DNA of 64,000 nucleotides from Lampris incognitus (Eukaryota; Chordata; Actinopteri; Lampriformes; Lampridae): the NCBI RefSeq assembly GCF_029633865.1, contig NC_079216.1:23944136-24008135 (forward strand), read 5' to 3'. The position numbers and the translations under genes are program-made. Numbering within the stretch: the first letter of the stretch is position 1; each line of letters begins with the position of its first letter. This document shows, piece after piece, positions 1-52,911 of this stretch. A model generated the notes under the pieces. The model ran no database searches. It saw only the letters and a program-made list of their open reading frames with translations, and was not told the DNA's origin.

Positions 1-58
<58 letters not shown>
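1..58. repeat. (TC)n microsatellite
   Basis: An uninterrupted dinucleotide run opens the window, so the array probably extends beyond its left edge. Confidence 0.95.
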
Positions 59-60
<2 letters not shown>

Positions 61-160
61 CGCCTTTCATTTCCTCCTTCTCAACATGGTGTAACCAGTG
101 TTCAGGTATTTAAGTTACACTGATCCCACATAGTATCATTATTGTTACTCTGATCTGCAG

Positions 161-328
161 TCAGGAGCAGTGCATGAACACCTCCCCCGGTACCTCCAGC
201 ACCACTACAACCCAGCCACCACTACCACGCAGGAGCAGCAGGGCTTCATCCGGAACGTTCCTGCAGCAAGAAGTCCGTGGCACTGCTGCGGGCTGCTGAC
301 ACACACATGTACAGTCACACATGTTTAA
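161..328 (+). CDS. Possible last coding exon of an unidentified upstream gene
   Basis: Directly after a CAG at 158-160, one frame stays open for 55 codons and ends at a TAA (326-328). The translation looks compositionally normal, with His/Tyr/Pro near the start and short Thr and Gln runs, and is not repeat-like. I do not recognise the protein. It could be the 3' exon of a gene lying left of the window, or a chance open frame. The only support is the splice-acceptor-like context and the composition. Confidence 0.25.
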   Translation, partial: SGAVHEHLPRYLQHHYNPATTTTQEQQGFIRNVPAARSPWHCCGLLTHTCTVTHV

Positions 329-354
329 GTTACACACATTTATATTTGTGTGTT

Positions 355-445
355 TGTGTGTGAATTAAATTGTAAAGCGCTTTGAGTGGCTGTTGCAGCT
401 AGAGAAGTGCTATCTAAAATGCAACTTGATTGATTGATTTAAGTA
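355..445 (+). repeat. 3' end of a fish LINE/SINE-type retroposon
   Basis: A segment with the motif AAGCGCTTTGAGTGGCTG and a related GAAGTGCTATCTAAA is followed by a short TTGATTGATTGA tail. This arrangement is characteristic of the 3' tails of non-LTR retroposons in fish genomes. No coding part is attached, so it is a heavily 5'-truncated copy. Confidence 0.55.
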
Positions 446-726
446 TATTTATATCTAAGTATATTTATATTTAAGTGGGGAATATTTTTTGCGAGCTGTT
501 GTTACTTTTTGACAGAGTAAGAGGAAGAGAAGAGCGCAGGGTAAAAGAGTGAGCGGGGGACAGACAGAGTCGGAGACAGATAAAGACAGATGCTGCAATG
601 TTTCATTTGTGAACTTTTATCATAAGTTTAGCCAAAGTGTTGGTGTAAATCAGATAGTGTGTCTAATTCCCCTGGTGGAAATCCCCTAAAACTCCCCTCG
701 GCTCCACAGCCTTACTCGCTCTCCTG
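446..726. other. Unassigned spacer
   Basis: AT-rich then GA-rich sequence between the retroposon tail and the GT microsatellite. I see no gene, repeat family or regulatory site I can name. Confidence 0.6.
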
Positions 727-747
727 TGTGTGTGTGCGTGTGTGTGC

Positions 748-840
<93 letters not shown>
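727..840. repeat. (GT)n microsatellite
   Basis: A near-perfect TG/GT run of more than 100 bases with a few imperfect units at its left end. The Cys-Val or His-Thr reading frames across it are artefacts of the repeat. Confidence 0.97.
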
Positions 841-843
<3 letters not shown>

Positions 844-1124
844 AATGGGATGGGGTCATGGTCTTTTTGAAGTGTGCTAGCGGGTGTGTGTAACTGTAGT
901 ACTGTCCACTAACAACACACACTGTGTCGAACACACACTGTGGGAAGAGTGTGAGTAGGACGGAGAGACAACAGCATCGCATCAGACTGACGTCGAGCCT
1001 CGCGGACCATCCAGAGTCCCCGGCTGCTCTGTGAGGATGAACAGAGAGGGACAGATGGACGTGGACGTCCAGCGTGATGCTGCAGCTGTGCTGCATGTGG
1101 CGTCTCATTCACTTCCTCTGGTCT

Positions 1125-1496
1125 CAATGGACAGAAAACTCCCATCAGCCCAGTGGACAGAAAAGACACACCAGGCCAGTGGACAGACAACATACACCAG
1201 GCCAGTGGACAGAAAACACACACTAGCCCAGTGGACAGAAAACACACACCGGCCCAGTGGACAAAAAACTCACATCGGCCCAGTGGACAAAAAGCTCACA
1301 CTGGCCCAGTGGACAGAAAACACACATCAGCCCAGTGGACAGAAAACACACACCAGTCCAGTGGACAGAACACACACCGGCCCAGTGGACAGACAACACA
1401 CACCAGGCCAGTGGACAGAAAACACACACCGGCCCAGTGGACAGACAACACACACCAGGCCAGTGGACAGACAACACACAGCAGCCCAGTGGACAG
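1125..1496. repeat. Minisatellite with a 26-27 bp unit (CCAGTGGACAGA...ACACAC)
   Basis: About fourteen tandem copies of a unit built around CCCAGTGGACAGA and a CA-rich spacer. Units vary by small substitutions (GACAGA or GACAAA) and spacer-length changes. Because the unit contains no stop in several frames, long open frames occur on both strands; they are by-products of the repeat and not genes. Confidence 0.9.
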
Positions 1497-1626
1497 GGAA
1501 AAAAAACGTAAAAAGAAAGACAGACAAAGAAAAAAGAAAAACAAATAGAAACTAACAATTTTTTTACAAACATTGGGAGTGAAAGAAGCAGCGAGAAAAA
1601 CAACAAAAGATTAAGACAGAAGGGTT

Positions 1627-1627
<1 letters not shown>

Positions 1628-1658
<31 letters not shown>

Positions 1659-1820
1659 AGAGGGATAGAGAGAGAGAGGAGAAGAGGGAGCAAGAGAGGG
1701 AGAGGGAGATAGGGAGGGAGGGAGGGAGAGAGAGATAGGGAGGGAGGGAGAGAGAGAGGAGAAGAGGGAGGGAGAGAGGGAGAGAGAGATAGGGAGGGAG
1801 GGAGGGAGGGAGGGAGAGGA
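1628..1820. repeat. Purine-rich (GA/GGGA)n tract
   Basis: About 190 bases of almost pure purine on the + strand, mixing AGAG and GGGAGGGA units. Such mirror-like homopurine tracts can adopt triplex structures, and no protein-coding role is apparent. Confidence 0.92.
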
Positions 1821-1938
1821 AAACTCTCTGCGGTCATGTTGTTCTGTGCTCTGTGGAAACTGAAGAAAGGAGGGGATGATACCATGGCTGTCTGGGTCCT
1901 GGTACAGCTCAGCACGACCCATTCCCCTACAAGCTGGA

Positions 1939-1939
1939 T

Positions 1940-2007
<68 letters not shown>
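1939..2007. repeat. (CA)n microsatellite
   Basis: An uninterrupted CA run of roughly 35 units. Confidence 0.97.
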
Positions 2008-2010
<3 letters not shown>

Positions 2011-2103
2011 CTGGAACTACTCAACTCAGTCCGTTCCCTAAGAGGCTGCATTCTTTCACTTTCTGTCAGAGATTCTGAGGTGCTTTCTGCAGAATGCACC
2101 AGC

Positions 2104-2119
2104 ACACACACACACACAC

Positions 2120-2204
<85 letters not shown>
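2104..2204. repeat. (CA)n microsatellite
   Basis: A second CA run about 100 bases to the right of the first, broken once near its left end (ACAACA). Confidence 0.97.
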
Positions 2205-2205
<1 letters not shown>

Positions 2206-2467
2206 AAGGAGTTAGTGCAGGGTACGTGCTGAGTAAAGAAAAAGAAAACAAAACACAAGGCAGTTCAGTGAGGGGATGTGTGCTGTCTCAGAAGTACACG
2301 GGTGTGTTGGACACTACAGTACCTGCACAGTAGCATGAGTGATGATAAAACACAGAAACCAACCAAAAAACTTCTAAAATAATACATCATTACTTGCTAA
2401 GTTACTCAGAAATAAGTTGTACAGGAAAAGACAGTTTGGATGCAAGTTCAAGAGTCAGAGTCAATGT

Positions 2468-2468
<1 letters not shown>

Positions 2469-2552
<84 letters not shown>

Positions 2553-2564
2553 TATATATATATC
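2469..2564. repeat. (TA)n microsatellite
   Basis: A TA run of about 70 bases followed by a short CACACA insert and a further ATATAT stretch. Confidence 0.96.
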
Positions 2565-2980
2565 ATAATGGTATTTGGTCATAAAAATACAGCTAATAAG
2601 AATGAAAATCTGATATTACATCAGAATTATCAAGTGAAAAATAAATAGGAATAACCGAATATGAATCATTTAAAATAAATAAATAAATTACTGTATTTAT
2701 AACTGGGTAGATTTTAAAACGAACCCCCTTAACTGTTACCCTGGCCATATTAGAGTTAATAATAGCACGTGTTGGCAGTGCATACTACAGACAGTGGAGT
2801 ACATGACGGAAGCAAATCGACTAGAATCTTCTTAGGCAACGTGTCTTCAGCACGAATCAGATGTATACACGCTTCACCAGTTACGTTTGCACAGCCAACG
2901 GACTTGACGTGGTCAGTTGCTCAAATAGAACTGACAAGATCCAGCACACAATGATGAACAAATGTACAAGCAGGATAGAC

Positions 2981-3031
<51 letters not shown>

Positions 3032-3474
3032 TAGATAGATAGATGTCCTTTATAAACACGACATTGCTGATACCTGTTTTTCCGTAAATGTATATGTTAA
3101 CTATTTAGAAGCACATTTTATTTATTCTTTCTTCAATTAGCTTTTCATTTGTCCATTGTGTACACTGTATGTCACTTTTGGATGTATTGCAAAAAAAGAC
3201 ATACACAAATATGTTTCTCTGTTGTTTTTTTTGCTTTATTGTGTTATGTTTTTATTTTATTTATTTTTATTTTCTACGGCTGCTTATAAACTGAATTGAT
3301 GGGCTTTCCCTGACATTTGCCTGCGGCGCACCGAAGACACATGTGGTCTTTACCGCCCCCCTTTGGTTGGTTGTGTACAGAACATGAGCGGGGTGGTTGG
3401 TGTCTTTTATGATGTTTTGGGCTTTCCTTTAGCAGCGATTGGTGTAAATATTATGAAGTTGTGGTAGTTTCATG
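2565..3474. other. Spacer with a GATA/GACA tetranucleotide tract
   Basis: Low-complexity AT-rich DNA. Positions 2976-3044 hold a block of ATAG units flanking ACAG units. No gene is visible in this stretch. Confidence 0.7.
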
Positions 3475-4990
3475 TCAGTGATTTTTGATGTTGTCTTTAC
3501 AGCCCTTTGCATCAGTCTGCAGTCCTGAGCAGTCAGGTTGCCAAACCACACTGCAACCTGCCAAGTCGCTCTCCATGCTACTGACATAAACGTTTTGGTA
3601 CTCATACCAAAACTCTCGAGATGCCTCAGAAAATACAGTCTCAGCTGTGCCTTCTTGAAGATGCAATTGGTGTTGAGAGATCATTAGAGGGTGTCTGTGA
3701 ACTGTGATGTGTTAACCAAGAAATTAAAACTATCCACAATTTCAACAGATGAGCTATTGATGGAAATAGGAATGATTTTTCCTCTGATCTTTCTAAAGTC
3801 AACAACGATTTATTTTCTCTTATTCACATTTAGAGAGGGGTTGTTATCATGGCACCATATGGTTAAATCTTGCACATCCCTCCTATAGGCCCTCTCATCA
3901 CTGTCACTTATTAGTCCAATCACTGTGGTGTCATCCACAAATTAAATGATGCTGTTGTTGCCATTTGGCAACACAGTCGTGTGTACACAGAATGTACAAT
4001 AAAATAGAGACCCAAGACAGCCGCCCTGAGGTACGCCTGTTCTAAGAACTAATGTAGATTATATGTTTTACCTATTCTTACAGTCTGGGGCCTACCTGTC
4101 AGAAAATCAAATAGCCAGTTGCAGATAGACTTGCCCAGACTGAGACATCTGAGTTTCAACACTAGTTTGGATGATACAATTGTATTAGAAGCAGAGCTGT
4201 GATCAATAAACAACGTTCTGACATACAGGTATCTTTCTTTTCAATGTGTACTACAGCAGTATGCAAAACAAGTGAGATAGCGCCATCTACAGATCTGTTG
4301 GAACAGTAGGCGAAGTGTAATGGGTCAAAGGTAGCAGGAATGTTACACTTTATATACAATGCCAAACTTTCCAGACATTTCAAAATAAAAGAGGTCAAAG
4401 CAAGAGGTCAATAATCATTAAGGCAAGAGACAGGTGTTTTCTTAGGTACAGGCACAATGGTGGTTTTCTTAAAACACAGTGGAACAACACACAATGACAG
4501 GGACATGTTAAAATGTCAGTAAAAACCTGAGATAACTGAGTTTAACATGCCGTGAGGACACGGGAAGGGATGCTGTCAAGGCCAGCAGCTTTATGAGCCA
4601 TAACTCTTTAAAAAGTTTTACTCACATCAGTCTCTGTCATCTGTAGATGGACTTCATCGGGTGGGCACTGTGCTGCTGTCACTGGGTCCAAGCTGTGAGG
4701 TTCAAAGTGGGCATAAAAGTTATTAAGCTCATCTGGAAGACAGGCGGAGGTGTAGATAGCCACACTGAGTTTGCAGCCCCCTCCACATGTGCCGCGAGTC
4801 ACAGCCACTGTTGTAATTGTGCAGTTTGTCCCTATATTGTCTTTTAGCGGGTTTGATGGCTGTCCTTAAGTCATACCTGGAATTTTTTTTTTGGTAGCAT
4901 TCCTCATCCCCCGATTTAATAACAGTGGTACCTTCTCTCAACTTTAGGCGAATGTCGCTGTTAATTCAGGGCTTCTGGTCCGTTAGGAGC
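3475..4990 (-). mobile_element. Decayed L2/Rex-like non-LTR retrotransposon remnant
   Basis: Fragments of reverse transcriptase can be read on the minus strand in several frames. Around 4250-4398 is a conserved block with FDPLHFAY and NRSVD. Around 3740-3890 is a VDFRK block, and around 3480-3620 a WFGN-type block from the C-terminus. Around 4610-4940 lies the segment upstream of the RT core. Stops and frameshifts separate every block, so the copy is dead. The order of the blocks matches a single minus-strand insertion. Family placement (CR1/L2/Rex1 superfamily) is inferred from block similarity only. Confidence 0.65.
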
Positions 4991-5089
4991 GAATAAACCA
5001 TACTGGGATACCGTTATCCACAAATAATCTAACATAGCCAATGACCGATTCTCATTATAACACTTGGGGTGAGCTGTCATGTTGAAATC

Positions 5090-7235
5090 CAGTGTTCGAA
5101 TTACCCCGAGGCTTTCGGGGGTGCCCACCTATGTAATGTTTTGTGTGCGTGTGCGTGTGCTGGAGCGCAGTATAACGTCATCAACACAAACGGTTCCACA
5201 ATGCTTTTTGGGAGGCCCCAGTTCTACATTATTTGTAAAAGGTGTGCATTAATTTATAGGGTGATGCTGGGTGACCATGGGGCACTTACAGTAAACAGCA
5301 TATTACACAATAAGAAATACAAATACCACAATACCCCTTTTAAACATGTATTAGCCTTCTTTTTTATTTTTTTACATTCTACAAATCAAACCCATTTTAA
5401 GACATACAAATACCATTACCATATGCCTTTTTAAAATTATTCCATCTTTACAATTTTGCAAATCATCCCATTTCAAGCTGTCGGTCCCATTCATATCCAA
5501 GGTGTGTCAAAGCCACACCACCTTTTGGAGGTAGTCCCAAAGTGGCCTCTTTTCCTTTCTCTTGACACCTTTCCCCGGTTTCCATGAAGTTGAAAGACGA
5601 TGGCCGGCCTTCAGCCATGACCTCACGAAAGGTTTTGGGTTGAAATATTCCAATGGGGGTCCATTAATGTCCAAAAACAGAAGTGCGCTTAAACTCTGTT
5701 CCCGTAGACAGTTCCGCGTCTTGCGATCAATGTCTTGAGCGCAGAGAAACCCCTTTCGCACTCTGCAGAGCTGGGTAGAAAAGTTTTGGCAGCAATAGCA
5801 AGAGTCTCCTCAGCGTGCCCCCTTCAGTCCCCTGCGATTTCCAGTATCTGTACTCGTCCACAGCCTCCCTCGATGGCTCCCCAAGCAGCTTGGCTAGTTT
5901 GTGGACCTCTCGTTCACCAATCAGAACCAGCTCACCACGATCAGCCGGCCAGCAGCTTTCTCCAGCGGTTTGAGTAGTTGTACAAGATCGGAGTCGGGTT
6001 GACGTTTCACTAGATTGTCTACTACAGACTGGTGAAACTGCAGTCTGTTGATGTTCTCTTTGCCATCGAACAGTTGCACTCCATAAAATGTGGCCGTTGC
6101 GATGCGCTCCTTGGCTACGTGGCATTTGCCGCCCGTTTCTTTCATTGCTGTTAACACTTCCGGACAGTTTGTGTGACGTCACGGCTTGACTGATTCAGAG
6201 TTGATTTATTTTCTGTAGTTTTAGAGAGAGGGTTTGGAGCTAGCGTAGAACGTCCTTCATACATGCAAGATCAGCAACAAAGCCTTTGCTTACAAGCTGA
6301 TTATGAAGGCCGCTGAATTGCCGCCTCTCGGCATCCGTGCGCTTTGGATCCTCACTAGCTTCCTTCAGCTGTTTCGCTAGAGCAGGAAAGTCTTGCCACA
6401 CAGCCTTGACAGTTTTAAAGCTACTGGCAACCCAGCGTATCGTGAAGAGTTTGCCTATCTGTAAGAGGCTCGTTTCCAGCGCCAGCGCAGCTTCTTTCAG
6501 AAGTCTGGTATTTTGGGGAGGATTGATGGTAGATTGCATATAACCTTGAAATAAAAGTGTCAAAATAGTTGGTTCCCGTAACTGCTTTAAGTGACTCGTG
6601 GACGGCTAGTTCGAGCCGGTGTGCCAAACAATGCATTGCCTGAGCATTGGGGAAATCTGTTTTATGTCGGGCAATAAGTCCAGACACCTTTCTGGTTAGG
6701 ACGGAGGCCCCATCTGTTGCGATACTAATTAAATGCTTGCCCAACCACTCATTGTCCAACGTCTACGTGTTGAAAGTCACGTAGACTTTCTCTCAAGGAG
6801 TAGATTGATGCAGCATCCGTGCCCTGTTTTAGCCCAACCAAGTCCAAGAACATATTTTCTAAATCACCATTGCCACTGATGTCATACCTATGGTAGACGA
6901 TGAGGTAAGTGATCCCATACACTGAGCTTTCATCTATTGAGATGCTAATCGGCGAGTTTGCTTTTTTCAGGTTGGATATTATTGTGCGTTTCCGATGATT
7001 GTCAGCTGAACAATAACAGTTCCCCCTAGTGTGGTGCACATGTACGTACATTACATTACTGTACTGTACTGTAGATTACATCCAATTATGAGTGGATGTA
7101 ATGTAGCCTACAGGCACACCACTAGGGGGTGCCGGTGACACATATAAATGGGGCACTCCTGAACTTTGTACCTAGATGCCATGGCCAGAACTAGGTATGT
7201 CGGGCACTCCCGGGCACCAGCGTAATTCGACCCCA
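5090..7235 (-). mobile_element. Decayed hAT transposon (ZNF862/KIAA1586-like transposase)
   Basis: Minus-strand frames encode parts of a hAT transposase. At 6749-7051 there is an SIDES motif near the catalytic start. At 6421-6759 there is an ATDGASV block followed by CLAHRLELAV, a hAT signature. At 5507-5761 there is a C-terminal dimerisation-type segment containing IDRKTRNCL and GPPLEYFNP. Frames are broken by stops, so it is inactive. Candidate terminal repeats share TCGAATTAC near 5095 and, inverted, near 7222-7230. I could not define an 8-bp target duplication, so the ends are approximate. Confidence 0.65.
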
Positions 7236-8650
7236 GAATCCAAATCTCCAAAACCTGTCACGTGGGGGGTTCCGGGATGTTCGTGGAATCTTTACAATCC
7301 TCGATAGACTTAGTTTCACAGTCACTGAATATATCACAAATATGTATTAAAACATTTTCTTTAAGGTATTTGAATAGTACAAGCAAGACTTGAATGCTCT
7401 TGCCATCACTCTTTTGTTGGCACTTAACCAAGTTTTTTTTCTATCAACATTATTGTAGAGAAAGTTTATGGTCACACTAAACTGTGATACCCATTGGACC
7501 CAAGCTATGGGCAAACTAACCAGCTCACCGTTTTTGCAGTCATATTGCTGGACAACATGTAGCTGCAGCAAGTAAATGCTTGTCTTGTTTATTTTCAGCA
7601 TCTTGTTTATGTGCAGCCTGATACAAACAGGAGACATGCTGGTGACAGGCACAGGCAAAGTGGCCTCTCCTACAGTGACGTCATCCGTAATTTTCCGAAT
7701 TACTTTATTTGTCGTTTCATTTTATGCACTTGCGTACAAAAAATGAAACGAAACATCGTTTATCCCAGCCCACAGCAGTGCAACACAAAGAGAAAAACAT
7801 ATCCAAAAACTACAAGAACACATATATCCAAACTAACACCTGAACTAAAATAAATAAATACATTTTTTTTAAAAATCACTGTCCAGGAGAATGAACGCCA
7901 GCCAGGATGACTGTCGGAACTGCCGGTCTGCATGGGCTAGCAGTTAGCTTAGTCTGCCCCGCTTCCGCGTCCTGTCAGAACGCTCTCGGAGTTACCTCTT
8001 CGGGCACAGCTCCAGGCAGGGCCGTGGTCCCTGGGCCCACAGACGCAGCAGACCAAGCTCTCCCAGCTGATCCAGCGCTGCTCTCCCAGCCATCAAACGA
8101 AGACAAACTTAGACGCAGACGCAGACAAAGACACTGCATGGACGGTACTGGGTGAGGCCGCTGCAAACGTGAAGTTGCACCGCCATCTTCCCACACCGCC
8201 CCGTGGGTGAGAAAGAGAAGTGAGAGACAAGATAGCCTACACTACAAAAACCTCTGGTTAGAGGGCGTTAATTTTTTTTAAAATGTCATTATGTAGCTAC
8301 GCCCCAACCGGTCGACTCTACGTCAGCATCAGCCTTGCAAGTTCAGGGATGAGTTAAAACAGTGGATGGCGTGTTGAGCCATTTTCAACCCATGAATTGT
8401 CGATTTCTATAAAATTTGCTAATAAATGTCAACGTTAACACCAGTATTGATGTTTCATCATTCATTTTCCGGCTCAAAAAACACGTTTAAGTGTTTAGTA
8501 CCTCTTAAAAATTAAGAATAGTACAATGAATGTTACCTCAACTATTCTGTGGACATTGGTTTACAACATTAACCGACACACTGCCGGTCCTATCGATACT
8601 GACGCTGTGGCAGAGATGCGTCAGCAGCTCTCACTTTCGTTTTGTTGTCA
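7236..8650. other. Unassigned intergenic stretch
   Basis: No gene is supported. At 7906-8200 a GC-richer block differs from its AT-rich surroundings and looks like a fragment of an interspersed repeat I cannot name. The remainder is AT-rich. Confidence 0.5.
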
Positions 8651-8655
8651 GAAAC

Positions 8656-8765
8656 TACTGCTACTACTACTACTACTTTCGGCCGCTCCCGTTAGGGGTC
8701 GCCACAGCGGATCATCCGTTTCCCTTTCTTCCTGTCTTCTGCATCTTGCTCTGTCACACCAGAGA
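8656..8765 (-). mobile_element. 3' tail of an RTE-type LINE
   Basis: After a (CTA)n run comes TTTCGGCCGCTCCCGTTAGG and GGTCGCCACAGCGGATCATC. The same tail ends the longer copies at 10272-11472 and 26101-26822. Only the terminal ~110 bases are present. The true orientation is minus because the CTA/AGT run is the 3' tail. Confidence 0.75.
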
Positions 8766-9020
8766 AACATAATAATAAATAATGATAACGAGCAGGAAGG
8801 GGGTCAGAGAGGGGAAATTAATTCCATTTCGTCTTATCCGCATCATTTATTGTTAATAGCTTCGAAAGTTCTGCTCCGTGTATGTTGGTTAGGTTACGTT
8901 TTCCGCCTCACGCTGAGTTTCTCTTCTGTGTAATCGGGACAGTCAGCTGTAAGTTTCGCTTGGCGCACAGCAACGCACCGATAACACCATCTGATCCACC
9001 TCCTGACTTTCATTCCAACA
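8766..9020 (+). promoter_or_regulatory. HERC 5' flank / presumed 5' UTR
   Basis: This is the 255 bases immediately upstream of the HERC start codon. No TATA box or clear interferon-response element is obvious by eye, and the transcription start cannot be set from sequence alone. Confidence 0.3.
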
Positions 9021-50717
<41,697 letters not shown>

Positions 50718-50821
50718 TGATCTACTGAAAATCTGTATTATGAGGGTAGAGAGGATGAGAAACACTTTTTAAAACTGTTTAAGAAGGAATAATCTGTTTT
50801 CATGTCTTTGTGTGTGTAACA

Positions 50822-51545
50822 CAGTTGTCCAGCGGTTAGCATTGTTTGCTCACAGCAAGAAGGTCCTGGGTTTGAACCCCAGGCCATCCCAGGTCCTTTC
50901 TGTGTGGAATTTGCATGTTGTCCCATGTCTGTGTGGGTTTCCTCCAGGTGCTCCGGCTTCTTCCCACCATCAAAAAGACATGCATAGTGGGTCTGCGGTG
51001 GTGTAGCGGTCTGAGCATTGGTTTTGTGTCGATGCAGTTGCCCACTGGGGACCGGGGTTCGCGCCCTGGTCTCGTCAGATCCGACTATGGCCGGACTTGA
51101 TCAAGCAGCAATAATTGGCAATGCTGTCTTCAGGAGGGGGGCGGAGTCGGCTTGTGTTTGTCACATGAATGCATCTCTGGGTGTGTCGGAAAAAGCAGTG
51201 GTTCGGCCTGGATTCGCCTTGTCATGAAAGTGGCGAGGCATCTCCTTCGAGACTGCCGGCCGGAGAGATGCAGTTGGTGAATGCATGCAGTACAGGGGTG
51301 GGTGTTTGAACTAAAAGAGGGATCGATTGGCCACTAAATTGGGAGAAAAAGGGAAAAATCAGAAATAAATTTATAAAAAAAAGACATGCATGTCAGGGTT
51401 CATACTCCTCCTGTCTGTGCCCCTGAGCAAGACAATGGAAAGAAGAACTGGAGTTGGCCCCCGGCTGCTGCAGCTGCCCACTGCTCCTATACAATAGGAT
51501 GGGTTAAATGCAGAAGACGAATTTTATTGTAACCTGTACAATGAC
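50822..51545 (+). mobile_element. SINE interrupted by a second SINE
   Basis: The outer copy (50822-50985 plus 51392-51545) has the same body as the SINE at 14121 (CAGCAAGAAGGTCCTGGG, GCCCCTGAGCAAGACA). It lies just downstream of HERC. Confidence 0.82.
50986..51377 (+). mobile_element. Nested tRNA-derived SINE
   Basis: 392 bp with A box TGGTGTAGCGGTCTGAG and B box GGGTTCGCGCCC, a GC-rich body and an A-rich 3' end. The 14-bp target duplication AAAAAGACATGCAT flanks it (50972-50985 and 51378-51391). Confidence 0.85.
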
Positions 51546-52031
51546 AAAATAAAGTGTCTTTCTCTCTTCTCTTCCTCTTTTTGATGGTAACTAAACATGA
51601 TTTATGTAATTTGTGGCATAATTCAGCAAGTTTGGTAAATTTTAATTTGAATCCTCTATGAATTTTTACTTGCATCCCTGTTGGTGTGTAGCTCTTGTGA
51701 ACTTAAACTATTTGCACTTGAATGACATGAACTCTTCACTAAACGTCTGCGATGCTGATTTGTGGCATCGTCCAGACGTTCTGTAATTTGAATCTTCTTT
51801 TACACGTGTCATTATTGATCTACAAACTGCATTTACACCAGCTGCGCTTGACATCACATGTACACTTGGCTTTGATTTAACAGCTGTGTGGTATTTAGTG
51901 CCCCACAGTGCCTGCAGGTTCACGATTCCTGCAGTGCACATAGTGTTTGAAAAAACAAGGTCAAATATTGTCATTAACATGAAAAACTATTTTTGTGTGA
52001 CTTTGTTGTGAACAGAAGGATATGGGATCAT
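51546..52031. other. Intergenic spacer
   Basis: AT-rich, no gene or repeat recognised. Confidence 0.6.
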
Positions 52032-52836
52032 TGTTATTCTGTCCTACGTGTTTGTGTCCATGTATAAACAGGCCGACAGATAGCCAACATGAAGAATCCC
52101 AAAGAAATACAGAGTCCCGGTCCAAGTTGAGGAACTTTACTGAAGAACTTTGAGAATTCAGCCCTTTTTTGTAAAACTGTAAAGGGGGGCAATACAGAGA
52201 AAGAATGTTTAAATAAACATTGCATAAATTATAAAATGTTATCACATGTCTATGACATAACTACATAACACATATAAATAACTGCACATGACTGCATGTA
52301 AATAGCTGTACGTAACCTAGGAATTACGAAATCACACATGACTTATGAATGACTTATGAACTAATTGTAAATAATGTACATATAACATAGATCAGTATGC
52401 TATAATATAGGCGGAATACGGGCAGACAGAATAACGTAACATTTCTACCACGGAGCTGACACAGCTAACTAGCAACCGAAAGCCTGGCTGGCTAACTAGC
52501 AAACAGAAAATGGGAGAAGCTAACGTTACACATAGCTATTTTCATATTAACATGAATACAACGAAGTTGTTATAACGGACATCATCGATCACTTAAATAA
52601 AGTCACAACTGAACTTACAGACGATGCTCTCCAAGGCACAAACGTAGATAGAAGCAATAAACACAGGAGCTGGGCAAACATATGAAACTCCGCATGGAAA
52701 GCTGGACTGTACTGTTACCATGACTATCAGGCAGCAAACTATTTCCTGAATTTAAGTCACGTGAGGAAGGCTAGAGGGAGCAAATAAACTTCAAAATAAA
52801 AGTACTCTTCTCACATTCTAATAAAGTAACGTCACA
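52032..52836 (-). repeat. Probable 3' LTR of the BEL/Pao element
   Basis: The inner boundary is well placed. On the minus strand a CCAGGCGGGGAG purine-rich tract is followed by TGTGACGTTAC. The outer boundary (TGTTATTCTG on the + strand) is my best guess for a CA end. The 5' LTR was not found. Confidence 0.45.
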
Positions 52837-52911
52837 CTCCCCGCCTGGTATAATTACTATACCACTATCTTAAAGTAACATGAGGAGCATGTATGGAGAA
52901 CACAAACTAAC

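Noticed and set aside
1125..1496. A CRISPR-like array (regular repeat and spacer)
   Set aside because: The spacers are themselves near-identical CA-rich repeats and the genome is eukaryotic. It is a minisatellite.
686..2258. Long open frames of Cys-Val, His-Thr and Leu-Pro-Ser repeats
   Set aside because: They are translations of GT/CA/GA microsatellites and of the minisatellite, open in several frames on both strands, with no conserved domain.
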